Source: Streptomyces filipinensis
GTDB taxonomy: Bacteria > Actinomycetota > Actinomycetes > Streptomycetales > Streptomycetaceae
NCBI RefSeq assembly: GCF_014649495.1
Contig: NZ_BMTD01000011.1
Location: forward strand, 1 to 64,000
Direction: 5' to 3'
Length of the DNA: 64,000 nucleotides
The notes under the pieces were generated by a model. The model saw only the letters and a list, made by a program, of their open reading frames with translations. It was not told where the DNA came from and searched no databases. Position numbers and translations under genes: made by a program. Below, piece after piece: positions 52,781 to 61,717 of the stretch. Within the stretch, counting starts at the first letter, position 1; each line of letters opens with the position of its first letter.

Positions 52781-52999
52781 ATGCAGTCCACGCAGACCGA
52801 GAAGGACCTGTTCGAGGGCTACACGGCCTACACCTCCGCCGAGGAGCTGGGCCTGTACGACGGCAAGGACGCGGCGCCCGCGTTCAGCCCGACCATCCCG
52901 TGGGCGATCCGCGCCACCATCATCACCGCGCGTTCCTCGCAGCAGTGCGCCGCGGCCCTGGGGTCGCTGACCGCCAAGACGATCGAGAAGAAGTGCTGA
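52781..52999 (+). CDS. lxmA: Class V lanthipeptide precursor peptide
   Basis: 72 residues from ATG 52781 (AGGGAGAG upstream). The leader (1-34) contains EKDLFEGYTAYTSAEELGLY and ends ...DAAPA. The core (35-72) is 38 residues beginning FSPTIPW and ending SLTAKTIEKKC, rich in Thr/Ser with one internal Cys and a C-terminal Cys. A 38-residue core beginning with Phe is what I recall for lexapeptide. N-terminal Phe suits N,N-dimethylation, Thr 5 positions before the final Cys suits an AviMeCys ring, and internal Ser can give Dha then D-Ala. All the needed enzymes follow. An in-frame ATG at 52694 is less likely. Confidence 0.88.
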   Translation: MQSTQTEKDLFEGYTAYTSAEELGLYDGKDAAPAFSPTIPWAIRATIITARSSQQCAAALGSLTAKTIEKKC

Positions 53000-53084
53000 C
53001 CACCGGACACGTCGTCCGGTGACCCGCGGGGAGGGGCCGTCCGCCCCTCCCCGGGCAGTACTCGCACTTTCCCCAGGAGGCAGG

Positions 53085-53723
53085 ATGGATTCCACCGGCG
53101 TGGATTCCACCGGTGTGGACCCCACCGGTGTCGCGGACCCCGGATTCCGGCGGGTTCTCGTGGTGGGCACGGGCGCGCTCAGCGTGTCCTTCCTGCCCTT
53201 CTGGATCAACTGGCTGGGCAACACCTTTCCGGAAATGGAGAAACGGGTCGTGCTGACCCGTTCGGCACGGCGTTTCGTCTCGGCGGACGCGATCTCCGCG
53301 TTGTGCGCCCGGGACGTCGTCACCGACGACTGGAACGAGGCCGCACCCGGCGCCACCCCGCACGTGGACCTGGCCCGCTGGCCCGATCTGGTTCTCGTGC
53401 ACCCGGCCACCCTGCACTTCCTCGGCCGCTACGCCCTCGGCCTCGCCGACACCCCGCTGCTGTGCGCCCTGCAGTCCACGTCCGCGCTGGTGGGCGTGGC
53501 CCCCTCGCTGCCGCCCGGCGCCCAGTCGAACCCCGTGGTGCGCGGGCACCTGGAGGCGCTGCGGGCCCGCCCCGGGGTCGTCGTCGCGCCGACCGTGCCC
53601 GCGGTCAGCGCGAGCACCGGTGAGCGGGAGGACGGCGGCGCGATGCCGCTGTCGGAGCTGATGGGGCTGTGCGTGGGGGCGTACGCGCGGGCGCGGCGCG
53701 CGGCGGAAGGGGATGCCGTATGA
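53085..53723 (+). CDS. lxmD: Flavoprotein Cys decarboxylase (LanD-like, HFCD family)
   Basis: 212 residues. VLVVGTGALSVSFLPFWINWL is the flavin-binding start and VDLARWPDLVLVHPATLHFLGRYALG contains the HPAT/His region of the HFCD family (EpiD, MrsD). It oxidatively decarboxylates the C-terminal Cys of the core, giving the enethiol for the AviMeCys ring. The usual PxMN motif is not obvious; QSNPVVRGHL is in its place. AGGAGG precedes ATG 53085. The first 17 residues are three copies of a VDSTG/VDPTG unit. The stop overlaps the next ATG. Confidence 0.85.
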   Translation: MDSTGVDSTGVDPTGVADPGFRRVLVVGTGALSVSFLPFWINWLGNTFPEMEKRVVLTRSARRFVSADAISALCARDVVTDDWNEAAPGATPHVDLARWPDLVLVHPATLHFLGRYALGLADTPLLCALQSTSALVGVAPSLPPGAQSNPVVRGHLEALRARPGVVVAPTVPAVSASTGEREDGGAMPLSELMGLCVGAYARARRAAEGDAV

Positions 53724-54814
53724 CTTCCCCCGCCGACGTGGCCGGCGCGGCCGAGGTGGCCGGCGCGGCTGATGTATTCGGTAGGGCGCGCGCGGCCGAT
53801 GTGGCTGACGCGGCCGGCACGGATGATGTGGCCTGCGCGACTGATGCGACCAACGTGGTCGACACGGCTGGTGTGGCCGATATGGCCGACGCGGCCGGTG
53901 TGGCGGGCGCGGCCGGCGCTCCCGTCGCCGAGTTCGCGACCGGGCTGCAGACCACCCGGGTGCACCGCACGCCCGAGGGGCGCTACACCTGGTGGCACGG
54001 CCCCGGCCCGCTGCGGCCCGACCCGCTCGCCGCACCCCTCGCCGCGTACGTCCCCCGGCACACCCCCGGTGCCCGGCTGGCGGTACCCCGGCCCCGCGCG
54101 GCGGGGCTCGCGCACCTCGCCGACGGCGCCCACTCGGCCGCTGCCTGGCTGCGTGATCCCCGCCCCCAGGCCCGGACACTGGTCGCGCACGCGCTGGCCG
54201 CGGCGGGCCGGGCGCTGCGCACCCTGCACACCACGCCCGCCCCGGTCGCAGCGGCCACCCCGCCCGCGCTGGCCCGGCTGCGCGCGTACCTCACCGCCGA
54301 CCCGGCCGCGAAGCCCGGGGGCGCGGCCGTGCACCGCCTGCGCGAGGACGTCGTACGGGCCTGGGGGCCTGCCCGGCTGGAGCGGCTGCGGTCCTGGTGC
54401 CACGGGCTCGCGGAGCCATGCCGGGACGCGGTCCTGGTGCACGGGTTCGCCTCGCTGGGCGCCCTGGTGCCGCCGGCGCGCCCCGCCCCGGTGGCGCTGC
54501 TGACCGGGGAGGACCTGGGTGCCGCCCGGCCCGAACTCGACCTCGGCTGGCTGCTGGGCGACCTGGCCGAACTCGCCTGGTCCGCACCCGCGCCGGCCGG
54601 CTCCGCCGACCTGTCCGGCGCGCTGCTCGACGGGTACGGACCCGACGCCGACCGGGCCTGGGCCGCACGGGCGGCCGTCGTACGCATCGCCGCCCACCAG
54701 CGGGACTTCGCCGCGTACTGCGGCTGGAGCGACGAACTGCCCGCCTACACCGCCTTCATCGCAGACCTCATCGACGAGGAGGGCCGCCGCGCCGTCCCGG
54801 GAGCCCCATCATGA
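53720..54814 (+). CDS. Degenerate aminoglycoside-phosphotransferase-fold protein (LxmX-like)
   Basis: 364 residues. The first about 65 are low-complexity Ala/Val/Asp repeats (ADVAGAAEVAGAADV). The rest follows the C-lobe of APH kinases: AGRALRTLHTTP, the catalytic-loop position AVLVHGFASLGAL (HGD of active kinases is HGF here) and ARPELDLGWLLGDLAELAW (the DxD/DFE region). The catalytic Asp is missing, so it is probably an inactive scaffold or cyclase-like partner rather than a kinase. It overlaps both neighbours by 4 bp. Naming it LxmX follows from position and is inferred. Confidence 0.7.
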   Translation: MTSPADVAGAAEVAGAADVFGRARAADVADAAGTDDVACATDATNVVDTAGVADMADAAGVAGAAGAPVAEFATGLQTTRVHRTPEGRYTWWHGPGPLRPDPLAAPLAAYVPRHTPGARLAVPRPRAAGLAHLADGAHSAAAWLRDPRPQARTLVAHALAAAGRALRTLHTTPAPVAAATPPALARLRAYLTADPAAKPGGAAVHRLREDVVRAWGPARLERLRSWCHGLAEPCRDAVLVHGFASLGALVPPARPAPVALLTGEDLGAARPELDLGWLLGDLAELAWSAPAPAGSADLSGALLDGYGPDADRAWAARAAVVRIAAHQRDFAAYCGWSDELPAYTAFIADLIDEEGRRAVPGAPS

Positions 54815-55965
54815 CCACGACCACCCCCACCAGCGGCCGACCGCGCACCCGGCAGCGGTACCGGCCCACCGAACTGGACGCCGTACCGGCCGTGTCCGCC
54901 CTCCTGGACCGGCTCGGGCTCGGCTCCCTCGACCCCACGGCCGTCACCTCCTTCGGCGGCCGCAACGACAACTGGGCCGGCCCGACCACCACCGGCGTGG
55001 ACGTCTTCGTCAAGACGGTCACCCCGCTGCCCGACGGCGGCTGCCCCGAACTGCAGCGCGCCCTGTCCTTCGAGGAACTGGCCGCCGAACGGCTGCCGTC
55101 CGGCTCCCCACTCCGCTCGCCGGAACTGCTCGGTGCCGACCCCGCGGCCGGGGTGAGCGTCCACCGGCTGTTGCCGGACGCCCGCTCGGGCGCCGAGCTG
55201 GCGCTGGACGGGGAGTTCGACGACGAGCTGTGCCGGGCGGCCGGCCGCGCCGTCGGCACGCTGCACGGGCTGGGCGCGGACGACCGCCTCGACACCGGCG
55301 AGGCACCGCTGCCGCCGCTCGCCTGGCTGCGGGCGCTGCCCTGGAGCGCCGTCCTGGAACGCAGCATGGCGCAGGTCGCCGCCTGGCAGCTGGTGCAGGA
55401 CGACGGCGAGGTCGTCGCCGCCCTGCGCCGGCTGCGGGAGCTGGAGGCGTCGGTGCCGCTCGCGCCCGTCCACTGCGACCTGCGGTTCGACCAGTTCATC
55501 CGGGACGCGCAGGGGAGGCTGCACCTGTGCGACTGGGAGGAGTTCCGGCTCGCCGACCCCGCGCGGGACGTCGGCGCCTTCGCCGGGGAGTGGCTCTTCC
55601 ACGCGACGTACTCGGTGTTCGCGCCGACGGGTGAGGCCGTCGCCGGGGAGAGCGCCGGGTTCGGGCTCGGGCACGCGGAGATCGTGGCCCGGGGCTCGGC
55701 GAGCCTGCGCCGCCACCTGCCGCGGATCGGCGCGTTCTGGCAGGCCTATCTGGAGTGCCGGGCCCCCGACCCGGGGCTGCCGGAGCGGGCCGCCGCGTAT
55801 GCCGGGTGGCACCTGTACGACCGCCTGATCGCCACCGCCGAGTCGCACGCCACCCTCAACCCGGTCGCTCGCGCCGCCGCCGGCATCGGCCGCACGATCC
55901 TCCTCGCCCCCGCCACCGCGGCCCACACCCTGGGCCTGACCCTGCCCGCCGGGAGCCCCCGATGA
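54811..55965 (+). CDS. lxmK: APH-family Ser/Thr kinase of the class V lanthipeptide synthetase
   Basis: 384 residues with intact phosphotransferase motifs: GGRNDNWAG in the N-lobe nucleotide region, VFVKTVTP (Lys), catalytic loop VHCDLRFDQFI (HxD) and metal site LCDWEEFRLADPARDVGAF (DWE). It should phosphorylate Ser/Thr of the core before elimination to Dha/Dhb. It lies between the degenerate paralogue and the HopA1-like gene, each overlapping by 4 bp, as expected for a multi-protein class V synthetase. Confidence 0.8.
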   Translation: MTTTTPTSGRPRTRQRYRPTELDAVPAVSALLDRLGLGSLDPTAVTSFGGRNDNWAGPTTTGVDVFVKTVTPLPDGGCPELQRALSFEELAAERLPSGSPLRSPELLGADPAAGVSVHRLLPDARSGAELALDGEFDDELCRAAGRAVGTLHGLGADDRLDTGEAPLPPLAWLRALPWSAVLERSMAQVAAWQLVQDDGEVVAALRRLRELEASVPLAPVHCDLRFDQFIRDAQGRLHLCDWEEFRLADPARDVGAFAGEWLFHATYSVFAPTGEAVAGESAGFGLGHAEIVARGSASLRRHLPRIGAFWQAYLECRAPDPGLPERAAAYAGWHLYDRLIATAESHATLNPVARAAAGIGRTILLAPATAAHTLGLTLPAGSPR

Positions 55966-57251
55966 CCCAGTCCACACCTGCCCCCACCCCCGCCGCGGGA
56001 ATCCCGCAACCCCCGGCACCACGCCTGCCGACGGGCCCCGAGACCCGGGAGCCGTCCGGTGGTTCGGCGGCCGCTGAGCCCTCCGCCGGCGCGCTGGTCG
56101 CGAAACCGTTCGCCGGCTCCCCGGCCGCGCGTCCCGCCCTTGGCATCGGGGTTCCGCGACGCCGGGTGGCGTCCTCGGCTCCGCGCCCGCCGGCGGGTGC
56201 CGGGGTCCGGGAGCCGTCCGACGACTCGCCGGTTCCCGGCGCGTCCGGTGGCGCGCCGGTGTGGGGGCTGGGGGCGCGGCTGGCCGGCGCGTTGGGTGTG
56301 GTCCGTGTCGGGGGCGGAGGCCGGGAAGCCGTCGTCGGCGGGCGTACCGTCACCGCCGACAGCCCCCGCGATCTGCGGGGCCGGCTCACCAACGCGCTGT
56401 ACGAGGAGTTCCACGCGGGCCGCGGCCGGGGCGGGTTCGGGGCCGACGGACCGCCGCCCCGGCGTACGCTGCGCGACCCCGCGCTCGAACGCCGGCTGGC
56501 CGCCGTGGTACCGCACGCCACCACACCGGTGCGCGGCCGGCTGGTCGAGGTGCTGCCCCGCCCGGGCGGCGACGAGCTCGTGGTGCGGCTGCCGGAGGCG
56601 ACCGTCCGGGTGCGCGCCGACCGGCTGTCGGCCCCGGCCGTCCCGCCCGCGCCCGGTGCGTACGTCGAACTCGCGCTGGAAGCCGCCCGCCCCGCGCTGT
56701 CCCCCGGCTTCTTCTACGTCATGGGCTCCCGCCCGCTGCCCCGCCCCGCCGGGCCCGTACGCCGGCTCTTCGTGCACGCGCGCGACGCCGGCGCGGCCGT
56801 CGTGCTGTGGGGTGCCGCGCTCGGCGCGCTGGAGGCGGCCAGGGCGTCGTACCACGCCAAGGTGCTGTCCGACCCGCAGGACTTCCCACGCCGGGACTCG
56901 GTCGTCGTCTACCTGCACGGCGACCACCGGCCGGGCGAGCGCGCGGTCGTGGCCGCGCTCGCCCCGCACGCCGGGGCCGCCACCGCGCCCGACACGTCCG
57001 TCTTCACCGAGGAACTGGCCCCCGGCATCGCCGCCGCCTGGGACCCCGAGGATCCGCGCCCCGGCCAGGACGGCATGAGCTTCGGACAGCACCGGGCGTT
57101 CGCCCTCGCCAGCGGGCTCATCGCCCATGCCCTCGCCGACGGGGAGCCCGGCGACCGGGACGCCCACGTCGTCCAGGCGTTCCTTGAGGCGGGCATCGAC
57201 CCGCGCCACCCGCAGCACAACCTCACCACCCGCCCCGGAGACCGCCGATGA
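55962..57251 (+). CDS. lxmY: HopA1-like lyase/cyclase component of the class V synthetase
   Basis: 429 residues. The N-terminal about 100 are Pro/Ala-rich and probably disordered. The domain includes LRGRLTNALYEEFHAGR, GFFYVMGSRPLP, RLFVHARDAGAAVVLWGAAL, YHAKVLSDPQDFPRRDSVVVY and FGQHRAFALASGLIAHAL. This matches the HopA1 type III effector family, which in class V lanthipeptide systems removes phosphate from phospho-Ser/Thr. The conserved Lys in YHAKV and Arg residues fit the phosphothreonine-lyase-like pocket. Translation is coupled to both neighbours. Confidence 0.78.
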   Translation: MTQSTPAPTPAAGIPQPPAPRLPTGPETREPSGGSAAAEPSAGALVAKPFAGSPAARPALGIGVPRRRVASSAPRPPAGAGVREPSDDSPVPGASGGAPVWGLGARLAGALGVVRVGGGGREAVVGGRTVTADSPRDLRGRLTNALYEEFHAGRGRGGFGADGPPPRRTLRDPALERRLAAVVPHATTPVRGRLVEVLPRPGGDELVVRLPEATVRVRADRLSAPAVPPAPGAYVELALEAARPALSPGFFYVMGSRPLPRPAGPVRRLFVHARDAGAAVVLWGAALGALEAARASYHAKVLSDPQDFPRRDSVVVYLHGDHRPGERAVVAALAPHAGAATAPDTSVFTEELAPGIAAAWDPEDPRPGQDGMSFGQHRAFALASGLIAHALADGEPGDRDAHVVQAFLEAGIDPRHPQHNLTTRPGDRR

Positions 57252-58114
57252 CCCCCCAGACCGCCCCCGCCACCGAATCCCCCGCCACCGAATCCCCCGC
57301 CACCGGTCCGGAATCCGCCGGCCCTGCCGCCGAAGCCACCTCCCCCGCCACCGAACCCGCCGGCCTGGGCGTCACGCTCACCACCGCCTACAGCGACGCG
57401 CTCGCCGGGGTGTACGACGAGATCTATCCGAGTACCCCGGACCTGGAGGACATCGGTGAGTTCCTCCGTACGCTCACCGGACCCGGCGCGAGTGTGCTCG
57501 AACTCGGTGTCGGTACCGGCCGGGTGGCGCTGCCGCTCGCGGCGAAGGGCTTCCGGGTGCACGGCGTCGACTCCTCCGCCGGCATGCTCGCCCGGCTCGC
57601 CGGGAAGGACCCCGAGGGCCGGATCACCCCCGTGCACGCCGACTTCGCCACGCTGGACCTGGGCCGCACCTTCGACGTCGTCCTCGCGCCGTTCAACGCG
57701 CTGTGCTGCGCGGTCTCCCCGGACGAGCAGATCGCCCTGATCCACGCGGTGGCCCGGCACACCGCGCCCGGCGGACACGTCGTCGTGGAGACGTTCGACC
57801 CCAGCGACTTCCACGTGCAGAAGAAGAACGACATCACCACGTACCCGATCCCCGGCCGCGGCGCGATGATCGAGTCGATCGGGGTGCTGCCCGCCTCGCA
57901 GAACATGATGGTCCACAACACCCTGTTCCTGGACGGCGAGCCACCGAAGTCGGCGAGCACGGTGATGCGCTATCTGTGGCCCAGCGAACTGGACCTGCTG
58001 GCCGGGATCGCCCGGCTGGAGCTGTCGGCCCGCTACTCCGGCTGGCACGAGCAGCCCTTCGACGGCGGCGACAGCCGCAAGATGTGCGTCTCCGTCTACC
58101 GGCCGCTGCCGTGA
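57248..58114 (+). CDS. lxmM: SAM-dependent methyltransferase, probably N-terminal dimethylation
   Basis: 288 residues. A Thr/Pro/Glu repeat tail (residues 1-40, ATESPATESPAT) precedes a class I methyltransferase: VLELGVGTGRVALPLAAKG (motif I), VHGVDSSAGML, FDVVLAPFNALCC and PGGHVVVETFDPSDFHV. In lexapeptide-type pathways this enzyme dimethylates the core's N-terminal Phe after leader removal. The precursor here begins with Phe, which fits. ATG 57248 overlaps the previous stop and the GTG of the next gene overlaps its own. Confidence 0.82.
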   Translation: MTPQTAPATESPATESPATGPESAGPAAEATSPATEPAGLGVTLTTAYSDALAGVYDEIYPSTPDLEDIGEFLRTLTGPGASVLELGVGTGRVALPLAAKGFRVHGVDSSAGMLARLAGKDPEGRITPVHADFATLDLGRTFDVVLAPFNALCCAVSPDEQIALIHAVARHTAPGGHVVVETFDPSDFHVQKKNDITTYPIPGRGAMIESIGVLPASQNMMVHNTLFLDGEPPKSASTVMRYLWPSELDLLAGIARLELSARYSGWHEQPFDGGDSRKMCVSVYRPLP

Positions 58115-59376
58115 CGCCGGAGCCGTACGGCGAGTCGCGCCTCGACACCGGCCTGCGGCTGGTCACCGAGGAGCTGCCGGGGCGCGGGCTCGTCGCCGTG
58201 GCGCTCACCGTGGCCGCGGGCGGCGACGACGACCCGGCCGGCGGCCACGGCACCGCCCACCTCGTCGAGCATCTGATGTTCCCGCGCGACGAGCAGGACG
58301 GCGCCGATGCCGGTCATGTGGCCCTGGTGCAGGAGGCGGGCGGCATGTGTGACGCCGAGACCCACCGCGACCACACCGTCTTCCACACCGTCGCGCCCGC
58401 CGACGCCCTGCCCGGCCTGCTGGCCCTGGAGGCCCGGCGGCTGCTCCGCTTCGCGCCCGCCGCGGCGACCGTGCGCTCCGAGGCGGCCGTCGTCACGGAG
58501 GAGATCCGCGCCGCCGGAGCCGGGACCCGCCTGTGGGACGGCATGCTCGCCGCCGTCCACCCGGGCGCCCGGCACGCCTACGGCACCCCCGCCGAACTGC
58601 GCGGGGTGACGGCCGGCGACGCGGAGGCGTTCTTCCGGCGCCGCTACCGTCCCGACCGGGCCGTGCTCTGCGTGGTCGGGGACGTGCCCGCGGGCCGGGT
58701 ACGGGAGCTGGTGGAGCGGGAGTTCGGCGGGTGGCGGGCACCGGCTGACGGGAGCGCGAGTGCCGCCCCCGCCGAGGCCCGCACGGCGGTCGCATCGCCT
58801 GTCGCCGTGCCGTACGGCCGGGACGGGGTGGCGGTCGCGTCGCCTGTCGCCCTGCCCTATGGCCGGGACGCCGTGGCGGTCGGGCATGCCCTGGCCGATC
58901 CCCGCCAGGGGCTCGGACCGTATGTCGCGCAGGTCGTCCTCCTGGAGGTGCTGCGCCGCGCCCGGTCCGCCGGCGCGAGCGTGCACTGCGGGTACCAGGG
59001 GCAGTGGCTGGCCTCCGCCGCGCCCGACCTGGCGCTGGTGCTGGGGCACCGGGCACGGGGCGCCGCTGCCGAGGAGGCCGCCGCGGACTGGCTGCGGGCG
59101 CTCGCCACCCTGGCCGCCGAGCCGCCCGCGGCCGACGAGGTGCGCCGCGCGGCGAACGTGCTGCGGGCCGGCTGCCACCGCCGTGCCGACGCACCGGCCG
59201 CCCGCGCGGTCGCCCACGGCCGCGCCGCCCTGCTGTTCCCGCCGGCCGAGCGCCCGGCCCCCGACACCGTCGCCGGCCGACTCGCCGCCGTCACCCCCGC
59301 CGACGTCTCGATCGCGGCCCAGGCCCTGCTGGGCGCCCCGCGCGCCGTCGTCGCCCTGGAGGCAGCTTCCGCATGA
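58111..59376 (+). CDS. M16-family zinc peptidase (catalytic subunit)
   Basis: 421 residues. The inverted zinc motif HLVEHLMF (HxxEH, residues about 50-54) and the distal acidic AAVVTEEIRAAG are intact. FFRRRYRPDRAVLCVVGDVP is the usual M16 strand. With the next gene it forms a typical two-subunit M16 protease, here proposed to remove the leader. The stretch near 215-250 contains two copies of VAVASPVALPYGRDGVAV-like sequence, a local duplication. GTG 58111 overlaps the methyltransferase stop. Confidence 0.88.
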   Translation: MTPEPYGESRLDTGLRLVTEELPGRGLVAVALTVAAGGDDDPAGGHGTAHLVEHLMFPRDEQDGADAGHVALVQEAGGMCDAETHRDHTVFHTVAPADALPGLLALEARRLLRFAPAAATVRSEAAVVTEEIRAAGAGTRLWDGMLAAVHPGARHAYGTPAELRGVTAGDAEAFFRRRYRPDRAVLCVVGDVPAGRVRELVEREFGGWRAPADGSASAAPAEARTAVASPVAVPYGRDGVAVASPVALPYGRDAVAVGHALADPRQGLGPYVAQVVLLEVLRRARSAGASVHCGYQGQWLASAAPDLALVLGHRARGAAAEEAAADWLRALATLAAEPPAADEVRRAANVLRAGCHRRADAPAARAVAHGRAALLFPPAERPAPDTVAGRLAAVTPADVSIAAQALLGAPRAVVALEAASA

Positions 59377-60632
59377 ACACCCTCACTCCCGCTCTCCTCA
59401 CCCCCGCTCCCCGTGAAGCCCTGCGCCGCACACTGGCGAACGGTCTCGACACGGTCGTCGTCGCCGCGCCGGGCGCTCCCCTGGCGGAGCTCCGGCTGGT
59501 GCTGCCGTACGCCCGTGCCGACCGCGCCTCGGTGCGCCCGCAGGAGCTGGTCGCCGCCGGGCTCGGCACCGCCACGGCCGGCCGGGACCGGCAGGCCGTC
59601 GCCGACCGGGCGGCCGACCTGGGCGCGGAGGTGAGCACGGTGGTGACCGCCGAGCATCTGGTCCTGTCGGTGAGCGTGCTCGCGCACGGGCTGCCCGGTG
59701 CCCTCCGGCTCCTCGCCGATCTGCTGGTGCACCCGGTGTACGAGCCGGCCGGGACCGCGCCGGCCCCCGCCGGTCCCGCGGCCCCGGGCCCGCGTACCCG
59801 GCTGCGCCGCGCCCAGCTCCGGCACGCCTTCGGCGGTCCGCACCCGCTGACCGAGGAGGGCGACGCGGGGGGGCCGGCGCCCGGTACGGACGCGCTGTAC
59901 GCCTTCCACCGCCGGGCCGTCGTACCGCGCGGTGCCGTCCTGCTGGTGCTGGGCGGTGCGGATCCGGACCGCGTCCTGGCCCTCGTGCGCGCGGAGCTGG
60001 GCGGCTGGGCGGGCGGCCCGTCCGGGCTGGTGCTGCCGCCGTTCCCGCGTGCCGAGCCCGAGCCGGGCCGGATCGCCCTGCACGACCCGGCGGCCGGGCA
60101 GGCGCTGTTGCTGACCGCCGGGCCGGCCGTTCCGGCCCCCGAGCCCGGCCACGCGGCGCTGCACCTGGCCCAGCTGGTCCTCGCCGGGCACGCCTCCTCC
60201 CGGCTGACCCGGCACCTGCGCGAGCGGCACGGGCTGGTGTACGCCGTCGACGCCCGTGTCCGGCAGAACCGCGCCGGCTGCTGGCTGGAGATCGACTGCG
60301 TGGGCGCGCCCGGCACGGGTGACCGGATCGCGCGGGAGGTCGCCGACTGCCTCGGCGCGCTCGCCGAGTCCGGGCCCACGCCCGAGGAGACACGCCGGGT
60401 GCGCCGTTACGCGGCCGGATTCGCGCGCTTCGCCCTCGCCACCCGGGCGGAGGAGGCGAGCGCCCTGGCCGGATTTGTCGCGGCCGGGCTGCCGGTGGAC
60501 TGGCTGGCGCACTGGCCGGCCGCGCTCGCGGAGGTGACGGACGCTCAGGTGGCCGCGGCCGCGGCCCGTTTTCTGCCTCCCGGCCGGACTCTGCTGGCCA
60601 CGCTCGACACCGCCCCCGCACAGGAAGCGTAG
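59373..60632 (+). CDS. M16-family peptidase-like subunit lacking the zinc site
   Basis: 419 residues. The M16 fold is recognisable (ALRRTLANGLDTVVVAAPGA, RAVVPRGAVLLVLGGADPDRVL, SRLTRHLRERHGLVYAVDA), but the HxxEH position is occupied by ELVAAGLGTATAGRDRQ, so it has no zinc ligands. The Arg/Tyr pair typical of the non-catalytic subunit is present in the RLTRHLRERHGLVYAV segment. It works with the preceding protein as a heterodimer. ATG 59373 overlaps the previous stop. Confidence 0.85.
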   Translation: MNTLTPALLTPAPREALRRTLANGLDTVVVAAPGAPLAELRLVLPYARADRASVRPQELVAAGLGTATAGRDRQAVADRAADLGAEVSTVVTAEHLVLSVSVLAHGLPGALRLLADLLVHPVYEPAGTAPAPAGPAAPGPRTRLRRAQLRHAFGGPHPLTEEGDAGGPAPGTDALYAFHRRAVVPRGAVLLVLGGADPDRVLALVRAELGGWAGGPSGLVLPPFPRAEPEPGRIALHDPAAGQALLLTAGPAVPAPEPGHAALHLAQLVLAGHASSRLTRHLRERHGLVYAVDARVRQNRAGCWLEIDCVGAPGTGDRIAREVADCLGALAESGPTPEETRRVRRYAAGFARFALATRAEEASALAGFVAAGLPVDWLAHWPAALAEVTDAQVAAAAARFLPPGRTLLATLDTAPAQEA

Positions 60633-60642
60633 GAACCGGACC

Positions 60643-61653
60643 ATGACCCCGGCACCGCCCGCCGTCCTCTACCCCCTGCAGCCCGACCACCCGGAGCTGG
60701 TCGAGCCGTTCGCCGCGCTGGTCGCGCGCAGCGGCGCGCGCCGGCTGTGGCTGTGCCAGTCGTTCCGGGCCGAGCCGCACCAGGTGCTGGCCCATCTCGC
60801 GGGCCGGGGCCACCGGGTGCCGGTGGGCACCGCGGTGACGCTGCTGCCGCTGCGGCACCCGTACGAGGCCGCCCTCCAGGCCCGGTCGCTGGCCCTGCTC
60901 ACCGGGCAGCCGGTCGTGGCGGGGTACGGCATCGGCAGCCCCGACTTCGTGCGCCGCCTGGAGTCCGAGCCGTGTCGCAGCCCCCGTGCCGCGGTGGGGG
61001 AGTACGTCGGCTCGGTACGGGCCCTGCTGGACGGTGCCGAGGTGGCGCACGACGGGGCCGGCCATCGGCTGTACGGCGCCCTGCCCCCGGTGGGCCCGCA
61101 CGCCGCGGTGGAGGTCGGCGCCGGGGTGCTGCGGCCGGCGATGGCCCGTACGGCGGGCGCGACCGCGGACGTGGCGATCACCTGGATGACCCCGCCCGCC
61201 TACCTGAGGGACACCCTCGTACCGGCGTTGGCGGCCGGGGCCGCCGCGGCGGGCCGGGCCGCGCCGCCGCGGATCGCGACCGCCGTGCACGTGGCGGTGC
61301 GCCGCCCGGGCCGCGACCCGCGCCGGCTGGCCCGCCTCGCCACCCGGGACCATCTGCGCGCCCCGCACTACGCCGACATGCTGCGCCGGGCGGGCGTCGA
61401 CGTCGACGGGCCCGATCCGGCGTCCGCGCTCCTGCGGGCCGGGGCGGTCGTGGTGGGCAGCCCGCAGGAGATCGCGGCGGCCCTGGCCGGGTACCGGGCC
61501 GCCGGAGTCGACGAGGTGCTGCTCAATCCGACGGCGGTGCTGCTCACCGAGGGCGTGGCGGCCGCGGTCGCGGACCTGGAGGAGATCGTGGCGGCCTGTG
61601 GCGGCGGACCGGGCCGGCTGGACGCGGATGGCCGGGTCTGTTCGGTCGTCTGA
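60643..61653 (+). CDS. lxmJ: LLM-type F420-dependent reductase, probable Dha-to-D-Ala reductase
   Basis: 336 residues of a luciferase-like barrel: ARRLWLCQSFRAEPHQVLAH, VPVGTAVTLLPLRHPYEAAL, VVAGYGIGSPDFVRRLESEP, VEVGAGVLRPAMARTAGATA and RAGAVVVGSPQEIAAALAGY. In lexapeptide-type clusters an F420H2-dependent reductase of this family converts dehydroalanine to D-alanine. F420 is made by all Streptomyces, which fits. It is the last gene of the operon, 10 bp after the M16 partner. Cofactor preference cannot be seen in the sequence. Confidence 0.82.
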   Translation: MTPAPPAVLYPLQPDHPELVEPFAALVARSGARRLWLCQSFRAEPHQVLAHLAGRGHRVPVGTAVTLLPLRHPYEAALQARSLALLTGQPVVAGYGIGSPDFVRRLESEPCRSPRAAVGEYVGSVRALLDGAEVAHDGAGHRLYGALPPVGPHAAVEVGAGVLRPAMARTAGATADVAITWMTPPAYLRDTLVPALAAGAAAAGRAAPPRIATAVHVAVRRPGRDPRRLARLATRDHLRAPHYADMLRRAGVDVDGPDPASALLRAGAVVVGSPQEIAAALAGYRAAGVDEVLLNPTAVLLTEGVAAAVADLEEIVAACGGGPGRLDADGRVCSVV

Positions 61654-61693
61654 TCGAAACAGTTCTCTTGTCGTATCCTTTGCCGTCTCCTGA

Positions 61694-61717
61694 ACGGCCC
61701 TTGGATGAAGGGTCCGT
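61694..61717 (+). terminator. Probable terminator of the lanthipeptide operon
   Basis: ACGGCCCTT (61694-61702) pairs with AAGGGTCCGT (61708-61717) over 9 bp with one bulged T and a 5 nt loop, 40 bp past the stop codon. Confidence 0.5.
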
